DNA of 64,000 bases. Source: an uncultured Pelagibacteraceae bacterium (GTDB lineage: Bacteria; Pseudomonadota; Alphaproteobacteria; Pelagibacterales; Pelagibacteraceae). Position numbers and translations under genes: made by a program. Positions 39,806 through 48,666 of this stretch are shown piece after piece; position 1 is the first letter of the stretch; the number at the start of each line of letters is the position of its first letter. The notes beneath the pieces are model-generated. The model worked only from the letters and a program-made list of their open reading frames with translations. It was not told the origin of the DNA and did not search any database. The stretch spans positions 38,807 through 102,806 of the forward strand of contig CACNVR010000004.1 in NCBI GenBank assembly GCA_902623975.1, given 5' to 3'.

Positions 39806-39845
39806 ATTATAAGAAATATACACCTGAATTGATAACGATTATCAA
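39806..39845 (-). promoter_or_regulatory. nuo operon promoter with Fur-like operator
   Basis: On the minus strand a perfect TATAAT lies at 39811-39806, about 50 bp before the nuoA start. Where the -35 would be (39829-39845) there is the inverted repeat TTGATAACGATTATCAA. Its 15-bp core TGATAACGATTATCA matches the 7-1-7 Fur box TGATAAT-N-ATTATCA at 13 of 14 specified positions. A repressor bound there would block RNA polymerase. The motifs are seen directly; iron control of nuo is inference. Confidence 0.5.
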
Positions 39846-39869
39846 CACTTATTGTTAGTTTTTTAGAAG

Positions 39870-39946
39870 TGGCGGGAGTGAAGGGACTCGAACCCTCGAC
39901 CTATCGCGTGACAGGCGATCGCTCTAACCAACTGAGCTACACCCCC
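39870..39946 (-). tRNA. tRNA-Asp (GTC)
   Basis: 77 nt on the minus strand with a complete cloverleaf: acceptor GGGGGTG pairing with CACTCCC (one G-T), D arm TAGCTCAGTTGGTTAGAGC, anticodon loop CTGTCAC giving GTC, T arm GGTTCGAGTCC, discriminator G and encoded CCA. It follows tRNA-Val by 15 nt and shares its promoter. Confidence 0.97.
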
Positions 39947-39961
39947 ACTAATTTTATTTTT

Positions 39962-40037
39962 TGGTGGGCAGTAAAGGACTCGAACCTTTGACCCCCTCGG
40001 TGTAAACGAGATGCTCTACCAACTGAGCTAACCGCCC
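39962..40037 (-). tRNA. tRNA-Val (TAC)
   Basis: 76 nt on the minus strand: acceptor GGGCGGT pairing with ACTGCCC, D arm TAGCTCAGTTGGTAGAGC, anticodon loop TTTACAC giving TAC, T arm GGTTCGAGTCC, discriminator A and encoded CCA. Transcribed first in a tRNA-Val/tRNA-Asp pair. Confidence 0.97.
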
Positions 40038-40055
40038 TTAACCAAAACAAGGTGT

Positions 40056-40083
40056 TTTATATCTTTTGGTACAATTACGTCAA
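40056..40083 (-). promoter_or_regulatory. Promoter of the tRNA-Val/tRNA-Asp pair
   Basis: Minus-strand -35 TTGACG (40083-40078) and -10 TATAAA (40061-40056) are separated by 16 bp. The -10 ends 19 bp before the first tRNA base, so the start site would be about a dozen bases upstream of the mature tRNA. This is one of the clearest sigma-70 promoters in the window. Confidence 0.6.
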
Positions 40084-40172
40084 GATTAATTAGTCATAAA
40101 AAACCGCTAAAAATTTAATTTTTTAAGTTTAAGAGTTAACATTGAGTGATTAATTTTTTTAAGTTTTTATTT

Positions 40173-41006
40173 TTATTTAAAACTATTAGAAATATCTTTT
40201 CTTATAAAAACATAATTTGACAAATGATAAATATTATTTTCTGGCCTTGCGGGGTTAATCTCAATTAAATTTTGTCCGTGAGGAAGTATTCGAAAAACAT
40301 CAGAAAAATTTATCAATTGTGATATATTGTACAAAGATTGATTTTTGATTAAATGATGCCAGCCAAATTCTATCTGAATAAATTTAGGTTTGTGCTTTTT
40401 GAGAATTTTTTCAGAACCTTTTAAAACTTCATATTCATAACCTTCGGTGTCTATTTTGATTAAGTCTATTTTCTTATCATCAAAATGTTTTTCAAAATCA
40501 TCCAATTTTTTTACATCAATTAATGTTTTGTTCTTGTTTCTGTCTCCTATAATTGATAGTTGAGATAAATCAGAAATCAAAGATGCCTTTTCTGATTTTC
40601 CATGTTCAAAAAAAATGTCTTGTTTCTTACTTTCAGCTCCTAATGCAATATTATAAACATCTAATCTATCTTTATATTGATCTTTAATTTTTTCTAAATC
40701 TTTGAATGCATCTTTAAGTGGCTCAAAAGAAATTATTTTTGAATCTGTTTCTTTAAGTAATAATTTTGTATAGTCACCAACATTTGCTCCAATATCTATA
40801 CTTAATTTAATCTCTTTTTTTATTGATCGAACAAAAGTTTTTTCACCAGAAAAGTGTAAGTGACCATAATGTTTATAACCTTTGGCGTCAAGTGATAACG
40901 AAAATATTATATCATTTATAAATTGCATCTTTTTACGACCAAATAAAAAAACATAAAATTTAGAAAATTTTAAATAAATATTAGTCAGTAAATTTTTATA
41001 AAACAT
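40173..41006 (-). CDS. FkbM-family SAM-dependent methyltransferase
   Basis: A 277-residue protein with a Rossmann methyltransferase core: motif I LSIDIGANVGDYTKLL, SFEPLKDAFKDL, IALGAE, and the FkbM signature IDLIKIDTEGYEYEVLKGSE. FkbM proteins O-methylate sugars or small molecules, often in surface polysaccharide or glycan pathways. The substrate cannot be told from sequence. It stands alone between the tRNA pair and lon with no polysaccharide genes nearby, and looks like an accessory insertion next to tRNA genes. The region from 40084 to the gene holds nothing else I recognise. Confidence 0.85.
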   Translation of the reverse strand: MFYKNLLTNIYLKFSKFYVFLFGRKKMQFINDIIFSLSLDAKGYKHYGHLHFSGEKTFVRSIKKEIKLSIDIGANVGDYTKLLLKETDSKIISFEPLKDAFKDLEKIKDQYKDRLDVYNIALGAESKKQDIFFEHGKSEKASLISDLSQLSIIGDRNKNKTLIDVKKLDDFEKHFDDKKIDLIKIDTEGYEYEVLKGSEKILKKHKPKFIQIEFGWHHLIKNQSLYNISQLINFSDVFRILPHGQNLIEINPARPENNIYHLSNYVFIRKDISNSFK

Positions 41007-41065
41007 AATTTTGTTTTATAAATAATATATAATTATTTATGATATAGTTTAAAATATTTAAATTA

Positions 41066-43444
41066 TTATTGAATACTAGCTTGAGATTTATCCTCTTTTT
41101 TAGACATTTCAACCTCAACCCACTCAGTTTTTTTCAATTCTTTAGTTAATGCTATTTTTATAACTTCATCTGCATATTCTACAGGAGTAATTTTTATTTC
41201 ATCAATAATCTTCTTAGGCATATCAACTAAATCTTTTTCATTTTCTTTAGGGATTAAAACTTCCTTTATACCTGCTCTGTGAGCGGCAAGTAGCTTTTCC
41301 TTCAATCCACCAATTGGCAAAACTTGACCTGTAAGAGTTACTTCACCGGTCATGGCTAAATCTTTTCTTACTGGAATATTTGTAATGGATGATACTATAG
41401 AGGTCACCATTCCTATTCCAGCTGAAGGACCATCTTTAGGTGTTGCACCCTCTGGAACATGTATATGAAAATCTTTTTTTTCAAAAATAGGTGGTATAAT
41501 TCCATATTCCAAACATTTAGATCTTACAAATGACTTTGCAGCTTTTACAGACTCTTGCATTACATCACCTAATTTACCTGTAATTTGCATTCTGCCTTTA
41601 CCAGGCATAGTGACTGTTTCAATTTTTAAGATTTCTCCTCCATATTCCGTCCAAGCTAAACCTGTAACGATACCAATTTTATTATTTGCCTCCAACTCAC
41701 CAGATTTGTATTTAGGCACTCCAAGAAAATCCGAAAGATTTTTATTATTAATTGTAACTTCTTTTTCTTCTCCTGAAACAACTTTTTTAACAACCTTTCT
41801 TGCTACTTTAGAAATTTCTCTCTCCAAGTTTCTTACGCCTGACTCTTTTGTGTAACTTCTGATTATTTCTTTGATTATATCATCATTTAATTTCATTTCT
41901 TTTTCCTTCACACCATTATCTTTAATTTGTTTGGGTAGAAGAAATTTATTTGCAATATTAATCTTTTCATCCTCTGTGTAACCAGCTAATCTTATTACTT
42001 CCATTCTATCTAATAATGGTGGTAATATATTTAATGTATTTGCAGTAGTAACAAACATTACATCTGATAGATCATAATCAACCTCTAAATAGTGATCATT
42101 AAAAGAAGTATTTTGCTCAGGATCGAGAGCTTCTAATAATGCCGAGGATGGATCACCTCTATAATCATTTCCAATTTTATCTATTTCATCGAGGAGTATA
42201 AGAGGATTTTTAGTCCCTGCTTTTTTCATCATTTGAATAATCTTACCAGGCAAAGATCCAATGTAAGTTCTTCTATGTCCTCGAATTTCTGCCTCATCTC
42301 TCATACCTCCAACTGACATTCTCACAAACTCTCTGTTGGTTGCTTTTGCAATTGACTTACCTAAAGATGTTTTTCCAACTCCTGGCGGTCCAACTAAACA
42401 TAAAATTGGTCCTTTCAATTTTTCCATTCTTTTTTGTACTGCCAAGAATTCAATAATTCTTTCTTTGACCTTTTCTAGACCAAAATGGTCTTTATCTAAA
42501 ACATTTAATGCTTTCGATAAGTCGATATCGACTTGACTTTTTTTATACCAAGGAAGTTCTGTCATCCAATCAAGATAATTTCTAACAACGGTAGCTTCAG
42601 CTGACATAGGGCTCATATTTTTTAATTTCTTTAATTCCTGCAAACATTTTTTTTCAACCTCTTTTGGCATTTTTGCCTTTAGAATTGCCTTATTAAGACT
42701 TGTACTTTCATCTTTTCCATTCTCAATTTCACCAAGCTCTTTTTGTATAGCCTTTAGTTGCTCATTTAAATAATATTCACGCTGAGTTTTTTCCATTTGA
42801 GTTTTTACTCTTCCTCTTATTCTCTTTTCAACTCCAATAATACTAGTTTCATTTTCCATTATTTTAATTATTGAGTTCAATCTTTTTTTAACATCAGCTG
42901 TTTCAAATATCTGTTGTTTCTCTGAAATTGTTGCAGTCAAGTGTGATGCAATATTATCTGCGATTTGTGATGGGTCTTTTAATTGTTTAATTGCACTTAT
43001 AGTTTCAGTTGAGAGTTTCTTATTTACAGATGATAACTTTTCTAATCTTCTTACTGCAGTGGCGGCCAGTGGATATAAATCCTCATCCTCATTTATAATA
43101 TCGTTATAAGTTGTATAATCACAAATTATATATTTTTCATTATCCTTGAAGTCTAAAATTTTAACTCTTTTAGTTCCTTCAACTAAAACTTTGACCGTTC
43201 CATCAGGTAATTTCAAAAGCTGGAGTATGTTTCCCTCACAACCATACATGAACACATCAGTTTTTTTTGGATCGTCGATTTCAGAATTTTTTTGGGTAAC
43301 TAAAATAATTTTTTTTTCTTTTTTCATTACTTCATTTAGAGCTGAGATAGATTTATCCCTACCTACAAACAAAGGTATCACCATACTTGGAAAAACAACT
43401 ATGTCTCTTAAAGGCAAAAGTGGTAATGAGATTTTAACTTCCAT
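41066..43444 (-). CDS. lon: ATP-dependent protease Lon
   Basis: Cytoplasmic AAA+ protease that degrades misfolded and regulatory proteins. The 792-residue protein has an N-terminal substrate-binding domain (about 5-200), a coiled coil, Walker A GPPGVGKT (352-359), Walker [11 protein letters not shown], and a C-terminal protease domain with the Ser674/Lys717 dyad in PKDGPSAG and [10 protein letters not shown]. It follows clpX by 61 bp in the clpP-clpX-lon order common in proteobacteria. Confidence 0.97.
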   Translation of the reverse strand: MEVKISLPLLPLRDIVVFPSMVIPLFVGRDKSISALNEVMKKEKKIILVTQKNSEIDDPKKTDVFMYGCEGNILQLLKLPDGTVKVLVEGTKRVKILDFKDNEKYIICDYTTYNDIINEDEDLYPLAATAVRRLEKLSSVNKKLSTETISAIKQLKDPSQIADNIASHLTATISEKQQIFETADVKKRLNSIIKIMENETSIIGVEKRIRGRVKTQMEKTQREYYLNEQLKAIQKELGEIENGKDESTSLNKAILKAKMPKEVEKKCLQELKKLKNMSPMSAEATVVRNYLDWMTELPWYKKSQVDIDLSKALNVLDKDHFGLEKVKERIIEFLAVQKRMEKLKGPILCLVGPPGVGKTSLGKSIAKATNREFVRMSVGGMRDEAEIRGHRRTYIGSLPGKIIQMMKKAGTKNPLILLDEIDKIGNDYRGDPSSALLEALDPEQNTSFNDHYLEVDYDLSDVMFVTTANTLNILPPLLDRMEVIRLAGYTEDEKINIANKFLLPKQIKDNGVKEKEMKLNDDIIKEIIRSYTKESGVRNLEREISKVARKVVKKVVSGEEKEVTINNKNLSDFLGVPKYKSGELEANNKIGIVTGLAWTEYGGEILKIETVTMPGKGRMQITGKLGDVMQESVKAAKSFVRSKCLEYGIIPPIFEKKDFHIHVPEGATPKDGPSAGIGMVTSIVSSITNIPVRKDLAMTGEVTLTGQVLPIGGLKEKLLAAHRAGIKEVLIPKENEKDLVDMPKKIIDEIKITPVEYADEVIKIALTKELKKTEWVEVEMSKKEDKSQASIQ

Positions 43445-43505
43445 TAGTTAAATATGGATATAATCTGAAATTTTGCAATAGCTTTTTATTGATAATTATA
43501 AGATA

Positions 43506-44774
43506 TTAAGCCGCTGTTGTTTTATTAGTTTTATTTTTACTATCTGTTTTTGAATGTACTAAAATTGGTTGTGATTGCCCCTTGGCGGCACCTGAGTCAA
43601 CTATAACCTCCTCTATATTTTCTTGACTAGGTAAATCATACATAGTTTTTAGCAATATATTCTCCAAAATTGACCTCAGCCCTCTTGCACCTGTCTTTTT
43701 TTTAATTGCTTTTAAAGCAATCTCTTTCAGAGCTGAGTCTTTAAATATTAATTTGGCACCATCTAATTTAAAGAGTTCTTGATATTGCTTTGTAAGAGAA
43801 TTTTTTGGTTCCTGAAGAATCTTAATTAATGATTTCTCGTCTAAATCCTCTAATGTTGCTATCATAGGTAGACGGCCAATAAATTCCGGTATCAATCCGT
43901 ATTTTAATAAATCCTCTGGCTCTAGCCCTTTCATCCATTCACCAGTTTTCTTTTCTTGAATATTTTTTACATCGGCACCAAAACCAATAGAAGTTCCTTT
44001 ATCTCTTTGAGATATAATCTTATCAAGACCTGCGAAAGCTCCTCCACAAATAAATAGAATATTAGTAGTGTCTACCTGTAAAAACTCTTGTTGTGGATGT
44101 TTTCTACCTCCTTGTGGTGGAACACTTGCAATAGTTCCTTCCATAATTTTCAATAAAGCTTGTTGAACTCCTTCTCCTGATACATCCCTAGTTATAGATG
44201 GATTCTCTGATTTTCTACTAATTTTATCCACTTCATCAATATACACAATTCCTCTTTGAGCTTTTTCAACATTATAATCTGCAGCTTGTAAAAGTTTCAA
44301 AATTATATTCTCAACATCCTCACCAACATATCCTGCTTCTGTCAATGTAGTTGCATCTGCCATTGTAAAAGGAACGTCTAAAATTCTTGCTAAGGTTTGT
44401 GCTAATAAAGTTTTACCACACCCAGTTGGGCCAACCAATAGAATATTTGATTTTGCAAGTTCAACATTTTTACTAGTTTTATTTTCATAATTAAGTCTTT
44501 TATAATGATTATGAACTGCCACAGATAAAACTTTTTTTGCATGAGACTGACCAATTACATAATCATCCAAAACTGTACAAATTTCTTTTGGTGAAGGAAG
44601 GCCATCTTGATGTTTAACAAATGTATCTTTGCTTTCTTCTTTGATAATATCCATACATAGTTCTACACATTCATCACAAATGAAAACTGTAGGGCCGGCA
44701 ATTAATTTTCTGACTTCATGCTGGCTCTTCCCACAAAAAGAACAATAAAGTATATTTTTACTATCTGAGCTCAT
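43506..44774 (-). CDS. clpX: ATP-dependent Clp protease ATP-binding subunit ClpX
   Basis: AAA+ unfoldase that feeds substrates to ClpP. The 422-residue protein has an N-terminal zinc-binding domain ([12 protein letters not shown] with a second pair in ICDECVELC), Walker [12 protein letters not shown], Walker [11 protein letters not shown], the GYVGEDVE pore-1 loop region and the C-terminal [11 protein letters not shown] sensor region. Its upstream gap from clpP (117 bp) has a TTGACA box and a 27-bp tandem repeat, so it may have its own promoter. Confidence 0.97.
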   Translation of the reverse strand: MSSDSKNILYCSFCGKSQHEVRKLIAGPTVFICDECVELCMDIIKEESKDTFVKHQDGLPSPKEICTVLDDYVIGQSHAKKVLSVAVHNHYKRLNYENKTSKNVELAKSNILLVGPTGCGKTLLAQTLARILDVPFTMADATTLTEAGYVGEDVENIILKLLQAADYNVEKAQRGIVYIDEVDKISRKSENPSITRDVSGEGVQQALLKIMEGTIASVPPQGGRKHPQQEFLQVDTTNILFICGGAFAGLDKIISQRDKGTSIGFGADVKNIQEKKTGEWMKGLEPEDLLKYGLIPEFIGRLPMIATLEDLDEKSLIKILQEPKNSLTKQYQELFKLDGAKLIFKDSALKEIALKAIKKKTGARGLRSILENILLKTMYDLPSQENIEEVIVDSGAAKGQSQPILVHSKTDSKNKTNKTTAA

Positions 44775-44817
44775 AAATTTTTAAAACGAATCAATTCATT
44801 TACTTTAATATACATTA

Positions 44818-44871
44818 CTAATACTTAGCAAGTTTCTATTAAATCTAATGCTTAGCAAGTTTCTATTAAAT
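44818..44871. repeat. Two-copy 27-bp tandem repeat upstream of clpX
   Basis: Copies 44818-44844 and 44845-44871 differ at one base (position 6). The shared core is CTTAGCAAGTTTCTATTAAA. It lies between clpP and clpX, just downstream (in clpX transcription direction) of a TTGACA box on the minus strand at 44880-44875. It may be a recent local duplication or a doubled regulator site. Confidence 0.85.
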
Positions 44872-44891
44872 CAATGTCAAGATCTAGTGTC

Positions 44892-45503
44892 CTATGATCT
44901 TTTTTCCACTACTTCATCTATTAAACCAAAAGATTTAGCACTATCTGCAGTCATAAAATTGTCTCTCTCAAGTGCAGATTTGATCTCTTCAACAGTTTTA
45001 CCAGTATGTTTAGAGTAAATTTCGTTCAACCTTTTTTTTAATGACAGTACTTCATTAGCATGAATTTCAATATCAGTAGCTTGACCTTGAAATCCTGCTG
45101 AAGGCTGGTGGACCATAATTCTTGAATTAGGTAATGAGAATCTTTTTCCTTTTGTACCCGCTGACAACAAAAATGATCCCATGGAAGCAGCTTGACCAAT
45201 ACACAAAGTAGAAATATCTGGTTTTACATATTGCATTGTATCATAAATTCCTAGACCAGATGTGACTAAACCACCCGGACTGTTTATATATAAATAAATT
45301 TCTTTTTTAGGATCCTCAGCTTCTAAAAATAAAAGCTGAGCTGTTACCAAAGAAGCAACGTTATCGTTAATTTGACCTGTTAAAAAAATAATTCTCTCTT
45401 TTAATAATCTTGAATAAATATCATAGGCTCTTTCACCTTTATTAGATTGTTCAACAACCATTGGCACTAAAGTGTTCATGTGTTCAGGTATATTATTTGT
45501 CAT
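44892..45503 (-). CDS. clpP: ATP-dependent Clp protease proteolytic subunit
   Basis: Serine protease chamber that works with ClpX. The 203-residue protein has the triad Ser107 (GQAASMGSF), His132 ([10 protein letters not shown]) and Asp181 (ERDNFMTA), plus the [10 protein letters not shown] strand. It follows tig by 32 bp, giving the usual tig-clpP-clpX-lon order. Confidence 0.97.
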   Translation of the reverse strand: MTNNIPEHMNTLVPMVVEQSNKGERAYDIYSRLLKERIIFLTGQINDNVASLVTAQLLFLEAEDPKKEIYLYINSPGGLVTSGLGIYDTMQYVKPDISTLCIGQAASMGSFLLSAGTKGKRFSLPNSRIMVHQPSAGFQGQATDIEIHANEVLSLKKRLNEIYSKHTGKTVEEIKSALERDNFMTADSAKSFGLIDEVVEKRS

Positions 45504-45535
45504 AAGTTGATTCGTTCTACTTATACAACTTGAGA

Positions 45536-46969
45536 TTACTTTTTGCTAACTTTTTTTGTTTTTTTTACTGGAGATTTAGTTTTTTTGAGTTTTGTCTGAC
45601 TTTTGTTCTCAGTAGATTTTTTTGCCTCAACCTTTTTTTTTGGTTTTCTTTGATTTACAAGTTCTTGATCGAGTTGTTGTTTTTGAGAGTCTTTTAGAAT
45701 TTTTTCAGCTTCATCTTTCGAAATTTCTTTTTTATTTGGTTTTGCTTTTTCTTTAATCAGATTGATTATTTTTTCCTCATAAACAGTACCTCTTAAACTC
45801 GCTACAGCTGATGGGTTTTTTTGATAAAAATCCATTACCATTTTTTCTTGTCCTGGCATCATTCTAATTTGTTTTTGAACCTCTGCTTGTATCTCTTGTT
45901 CAGTAACTTTAATTTTATTTTTTTCTCCAAACTCATTCAAAATTAAACCAACTTTTATTCTTTTTTTTGCTATTTCCTCAAAATTTTTTCTACTTTTTTT
46001 TGCATCTTCATCTGACATTCCTTGTGAAAGTATTTTAACCTCTTCTTCAATTAAATTTTCTGGTATCTCGCTTACTTTAAATTTTTCAATTTCTTTAATT
46101 ATTTGATTTTTCGAAAGTCTATCTAAAGAATTTTTATATTCATCATTAATTTGTTTTGAAATTAAAGACTTAAGATCTTTTAGGTCTTTAGCGCCTAAAT
46201 TTTTTGCAAATTCATCATCTATTTTTACTTCACCAGGTTTCTTAATATTTGTAATTTTACATTTAAATTTTGCAGTTTTATTTATCAAATCTTTTTCTGG
46301 AAAGTTTTCAGGCAACACTGCCTCGACTATTTTTTCGTCACCTTTTTTAACTCCGATCAATTGTTTATCAAAACCTTTTAAAAATAAATCTTTACCTAAA
46401 GTTAATTGAGTATTTTTTCCCTCTCCTCCTTTAAAAGGTTTGTCATCGACAGTTGCGGTGTAATCAAATACAACTAAATCTTTATCGCTAGCTTTTGTTT
46501 GATCAGGTGCATCCTTAAAGTTAGGTTGATTTTTAGCAATATCTTGAATTCTTTTATCTGTTTCTTTAGGATCAATTTTAACTGAATATTCGTCAAACTT
46601 AATTGTTTCTATAGATTTTACCTCTACTTTAGGAAGTTCAGTTACAGAAATTATATATTCTAAATCTTTGTCTTCTCCATAAGTTTTTAGATCAAGCTTT
46701 GGTTGACCTGCAGGTTTAATTTGATTTTCTTCGAGTGCTTTTGTTGAAGTATCTTTTAAAACTTTATCGAGTACTTCACTAAAAATAGCTTTTCCAAATT
46801 GCCTTTTTAGAATTTCTCTTGGAACTTTTCCAGGCCTAAAACCTTTTAAATTTACAGTGCCTTTTATTTCCTCATATTTTTGGTCCATGTAAGTATTCAT
46901 TGTTTTTTTATCAACAAATACTTTTACATCTTTATTTAAACCTTTTTTATTTTCTACAGTGACTTTCAT
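45536..46969 (-). CDS. tig: Trigger factor
   Basis: Ribosome-associated chaperone and peptidyl-prolyl isomerase. The 477-residue protein has the ribosome-binding loop [13 protein letters not shown] (about 41-53), an FKBP domain (about 150-240, with [17 protein letters not shown] and [13 protein letters not shown]) and a C-terminal chaperone domain. It ends in a Lys-rich tail of about 50 residues ([10 protein letters not shown] and similar), beyond the usual C-terminus. The start lies only 10 bp after the tRNA-Leu 3' end, with no clear Shine-Dalgarno sequence. Confidence 0.96.
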   Translation of the reverse strand: MKVTVENKKGLNKDVKVFVDKKTMNTYMDQKYEEIKGTVNLKGFRPGKVPREILKRQFGKAIFSEVLDKVLKDTSTKALEENQIKPAGQPKLDLKTYGEDKDLEYIISVTELPKVEVKSIETIKFDEYSVKIDPKETDKRIQDIAKNQPNFKDAPDQTKASDKDLVVFDYTATVDDKPFKGGEGKNTQLTLGKDLFLKGFDKQLIGVKKGDEKIVEAVLPENFPEKDLINKTAKFKCKITNIKKPGEVKIDDEFAKNLGAKDLKDLKSLISKQINDEYKNSLDRLSKNQIIKEIEKFKVSEIPENLIEEEVKILSQGMSDEDAKKSRKNFEEIAKKRIKVGLILNEFGEKNKIKVTEQEIQAEVQKQIRMMPGQEKMVMDFYQKNPSAVASLRGTVYEEKIINLIKEKAKPNKKEISKDEAEKILKDSQKQQLDQELVNQRKPKKKVEAKKSTENKSQTKLKKTKSPVKKTKKVSKK

Positions 46970-46979
46970 AATAATTTTT

Positions 46980-47064
46980 TGGTAGGGCGAAAAGGACTCG
47001 AACCTTCACAGATTGCTCTATCGGTTCCTAAGACCGACGCGTCTACCAATTCCGCCATCGCCCC
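46980..47064 (-). tRNA. tRNA-Leu (TAG)
   Basis: 85 nt on the minus strand with a class II long variable arm. The acceptor GGGGCGA pairs with TCGCCCT (first pair G-T); D arm GGCGGAATTGGTAGACGC; anticodon loop CTTAGGA giving TAG; T arm GGTTCGAGTCC; encoded CCA. It lies 10 bp upstream of tig and is probably co-transcribed with it. Confidence 0.97.
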
Positions 47065-47152
47065 ACAAATTATGAGGTTTTATATATTATTGAAACTATT
47101 TGTCCAACGACATTTAATGTTAATTATAATAAATTTCCTTTATAATAATAAT

Positions 47153-47404
47153 ATGATTGTTTCTCCTTGTATAAGCATTTGTAAAACTGATCCCAAAACT
47201 GGTTATTGCTATGGGTGTGGAAGAACTAATGAAGAAAAAAAAACCTGGAAAATTGAGGCTACAACTGATGAGTGGAAAAATGAAAATCTTGAAATTATTC
47301 AGAAAAGATTAACTGGTTGGCAGTTGGAAAGTTTTAAAGAGTCCTATACTTATAAAATTGAAAATGGTATTTCTCTTTTTAAAAAAAATTTAAAAAATGA
47401 GTAA
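47153..47404 (+). CDS. DUF1289 family protein
   Basis: An 83-residue protein starting MIVSPCISICKTDPKTGYCY and containing GCGRTNEEKKTW, the conserved Cys pattern CxxxC...CxGCxRT of DUF1289, which suggests metal or Fe-S binding. Function is unknown. An upstream in-frame ATG at 46979 would make translation run through the antisense of tRNA-Leu, so I take 47153 as the start. It overlaps the next small gene by 8 bp. Confidence 0.85.
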   Translation: MIVSPCISICKTDPKTGYCYGCGRTNEEKKTWKIEATTDEWKNENLEIIQKRLTGWQLESFKESYTYKIENGISLFKKNLKNE

Positions 47405-47570
47405 AACAACAATTGTAATAATCATTTATATAATTGGACTTATCCTTGGTGCAATATTTTTAGATATCTGGAGTGCGGATACAAACATTATTAAGGGTCT
47501 TTTAGGTCTAGGATGGACAGCTCTACTTTTGATAGGTTTATTTTTTACTGAAAAACATGAAAGAAATTAA
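47397..47570 (+). CDS. Small membrane protein (57 aa), unknown function
   Basis: Begins MSKTTIVIIIYIIGLILGAI and has two hydrophobic segments (about 4-24 and 36-51) separated by a short polar loop with IWSADTN. The start overlaps the end of the DUF1289 gene and the end overlaps the next gene by 14 bp, which suggests a three-gene translationally coupled unit. I do not recognise a family. Confidence 0.6.
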   Translation: MSKTTIVIIIYIIGLILGAIFLDIWSADTNIIKGLLGLGWTALLLIGLFFTEKHERN

Positions 47571-47979
47571 ATTTTTAATTTCTTTTTTTTTGATAATTCT
47601 TCCTTTTCAGAGTCTAAATTCAGAGATTATTATTATGAGTGCATGTGATGATAAACAAGATGAATTTTTAAAGAATGAATATGTTCTTGATTTAAATGAC
47701 TTAATTATGACCAGAAATTATGTTTATAAAGAAAAGACATATCAAAAATATAAATTAACTGATTTAAGTGTAAAAAAATCTAATTCATACGTTAGAAATA
47801 TTTATGAAGAGGACGGTAAAATATTAACACACAAACATGGATACCCACAATTTTATACACAAATACTGTTTGAAAAAGGAAAGCAAGAAATTTTCATGAA
47901 AACTGTCCTTAATAATGAAGAAGGTTTTTCAAAAATTTCAACATGTAAAAAAATAGAAAAATTTGATAAAGAAAGCTAG
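47557..47979 (+). CDS. Exported protein of unknown function
   Basis: A 140-residue protein with a clear signal peptide (MKEIKFLISFFLIILPFQSL, cleavage probably near residue 22) followed by a soluble mixed alpha/beta region with two cysteines (SACDDK and STCKK) that could form a disulfide in the periplasm. No family recognised. It ends the coupled run starting with the DUF1289 gene. Confidence 0.7.
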   Translation: MKEIKFLISFFLIILPFQSLNSEIIIMSACDDKQDEFLKNEYVLDLNDLIMTRNYVYKEKTYQKYKLTDLSVKKSNSYVRNIYEEDGKILTHKHGYPQFYTQILFEKGKQEIFMKTVLNNEEGFSKISTCKKIEKFDKES

Positions 47980-48101
47980 GTTTTTTTCTTCTTGATTGAA
48001 AAGTTTAATTTTTTTTTTTGAAACCGATTATTCGTAATATTGCTTCTATGTTTGGCATAAGCTTGTTTTTGTGCTTGTTTCATTGCTCTTTTTGATGACA
48101 T
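47976..48101 (-). CDS. Possible small basic protein (41 aa)
   Basis: An open frame on the minus strand begins MSSKRAMKQAQKQAYAKHRS and ends in a run of lysines; the product is strongly basic with no membrane segment. It fills the gap between the exported protein and the histidine phosphatase gene, and ends overlapping the convergent gene by 4 bp. The charge suggests RNA or DNA binding if translated. Evidence is only the frame and the fit in a compact genome. Confidence 0.4.
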   Translation of the reverse strand: MSSKRAMKQAQKQAYAKHRSNITNNRFQKKKLNFSIKKKKT

Positions 48102-48105
48102 GATC

Positions 48106-48663
48106 TTAATACTCTATTTCTATGTTTCCTATTCTATTAAAATTTTTATCTGTAATTATAATTTCCCCAGATCCTGAAGCATAATTTATGGCTTCAGATA
48201 TTACAACATAATGCGTTACTAAAACTAAATTTTTATCACTTTTCCAATCATCTATATATTTTTTTAATTCTATCATTTGTTTTTTTTTATTTTTAGCAAA
48301 CTTTGAACTGTAAAAAGAATTTAAAAATTTTTTAGTTTCAAAAAAATTAAATGCTATAGAAGCTGTTTCTTTACATCTGCACCATTCACTTGAAAGAATT
48401 TTGTCAATTTTAATTTTATTTTTCTTAAAAAATTTACCAATATATTTTGCTTGTTTTCTTCCCTCATTACTCAAATTTCTTTGTGTTGAGCAATCATTTA
48501 AATTGAAATTATTTGGATCACCACTTCCAGGTGCATAAGCGTGTCTAATAAATATTAATTTTTCCCCATCTTTTAATTGTTTCATTAAATTTTTATTTGA
48601 ATCTGCTTTAATAGATGTGGTTAAAGTTATAAATATAATTAAGAAAAAATTAAAAAATTTCAT
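48106..48663 (-). CDS. Histidine phosphatase family protein, exported
   Basis: A 185-residue protein with a signal peptide (MKFFNFFLIIFITLTTSIKA), the catalytic RHA motif in LIFIRHAYAPGSGDP, a second conserved segment ILSSEWCRCKETA and the distal His in LVLVTHYVVISEAI. This is the branch 1 phosphatase fold (SixA/phosphoglycerate mutase-like). Substrate unknown; export to the periplasm suggests a phosphomonoesterase role. Its start lies 3 bp from the divergent uracil-DNA glycosylase start. Confidence 0.85.
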   Translation of the reverse strand: MKFFNFFLIIFITLTTSIKADSNKNLMKQLKDGEKLIFIRHAYAPGSGDPNNFNLNDCSTQRNLSNEGRKQAKYIGKFFKKNKIKIDKILSSEWCRCKETASIAFNFFETKKFLNSFYSSKFAKNKKKQMIELKKYIDDWKSDKNLVLVTHYVVISEAINYASGSGEIIITDKNFNRIGNIEIEY

Positions 48664-48666
48664 TAT

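Noticed and set aside
46979..47152. N-terminal extension of the DUF1289 gene
   Set aside because: The extra codons are the antisense of tRNA-Leu. The ATG at 47153 fits the family start.
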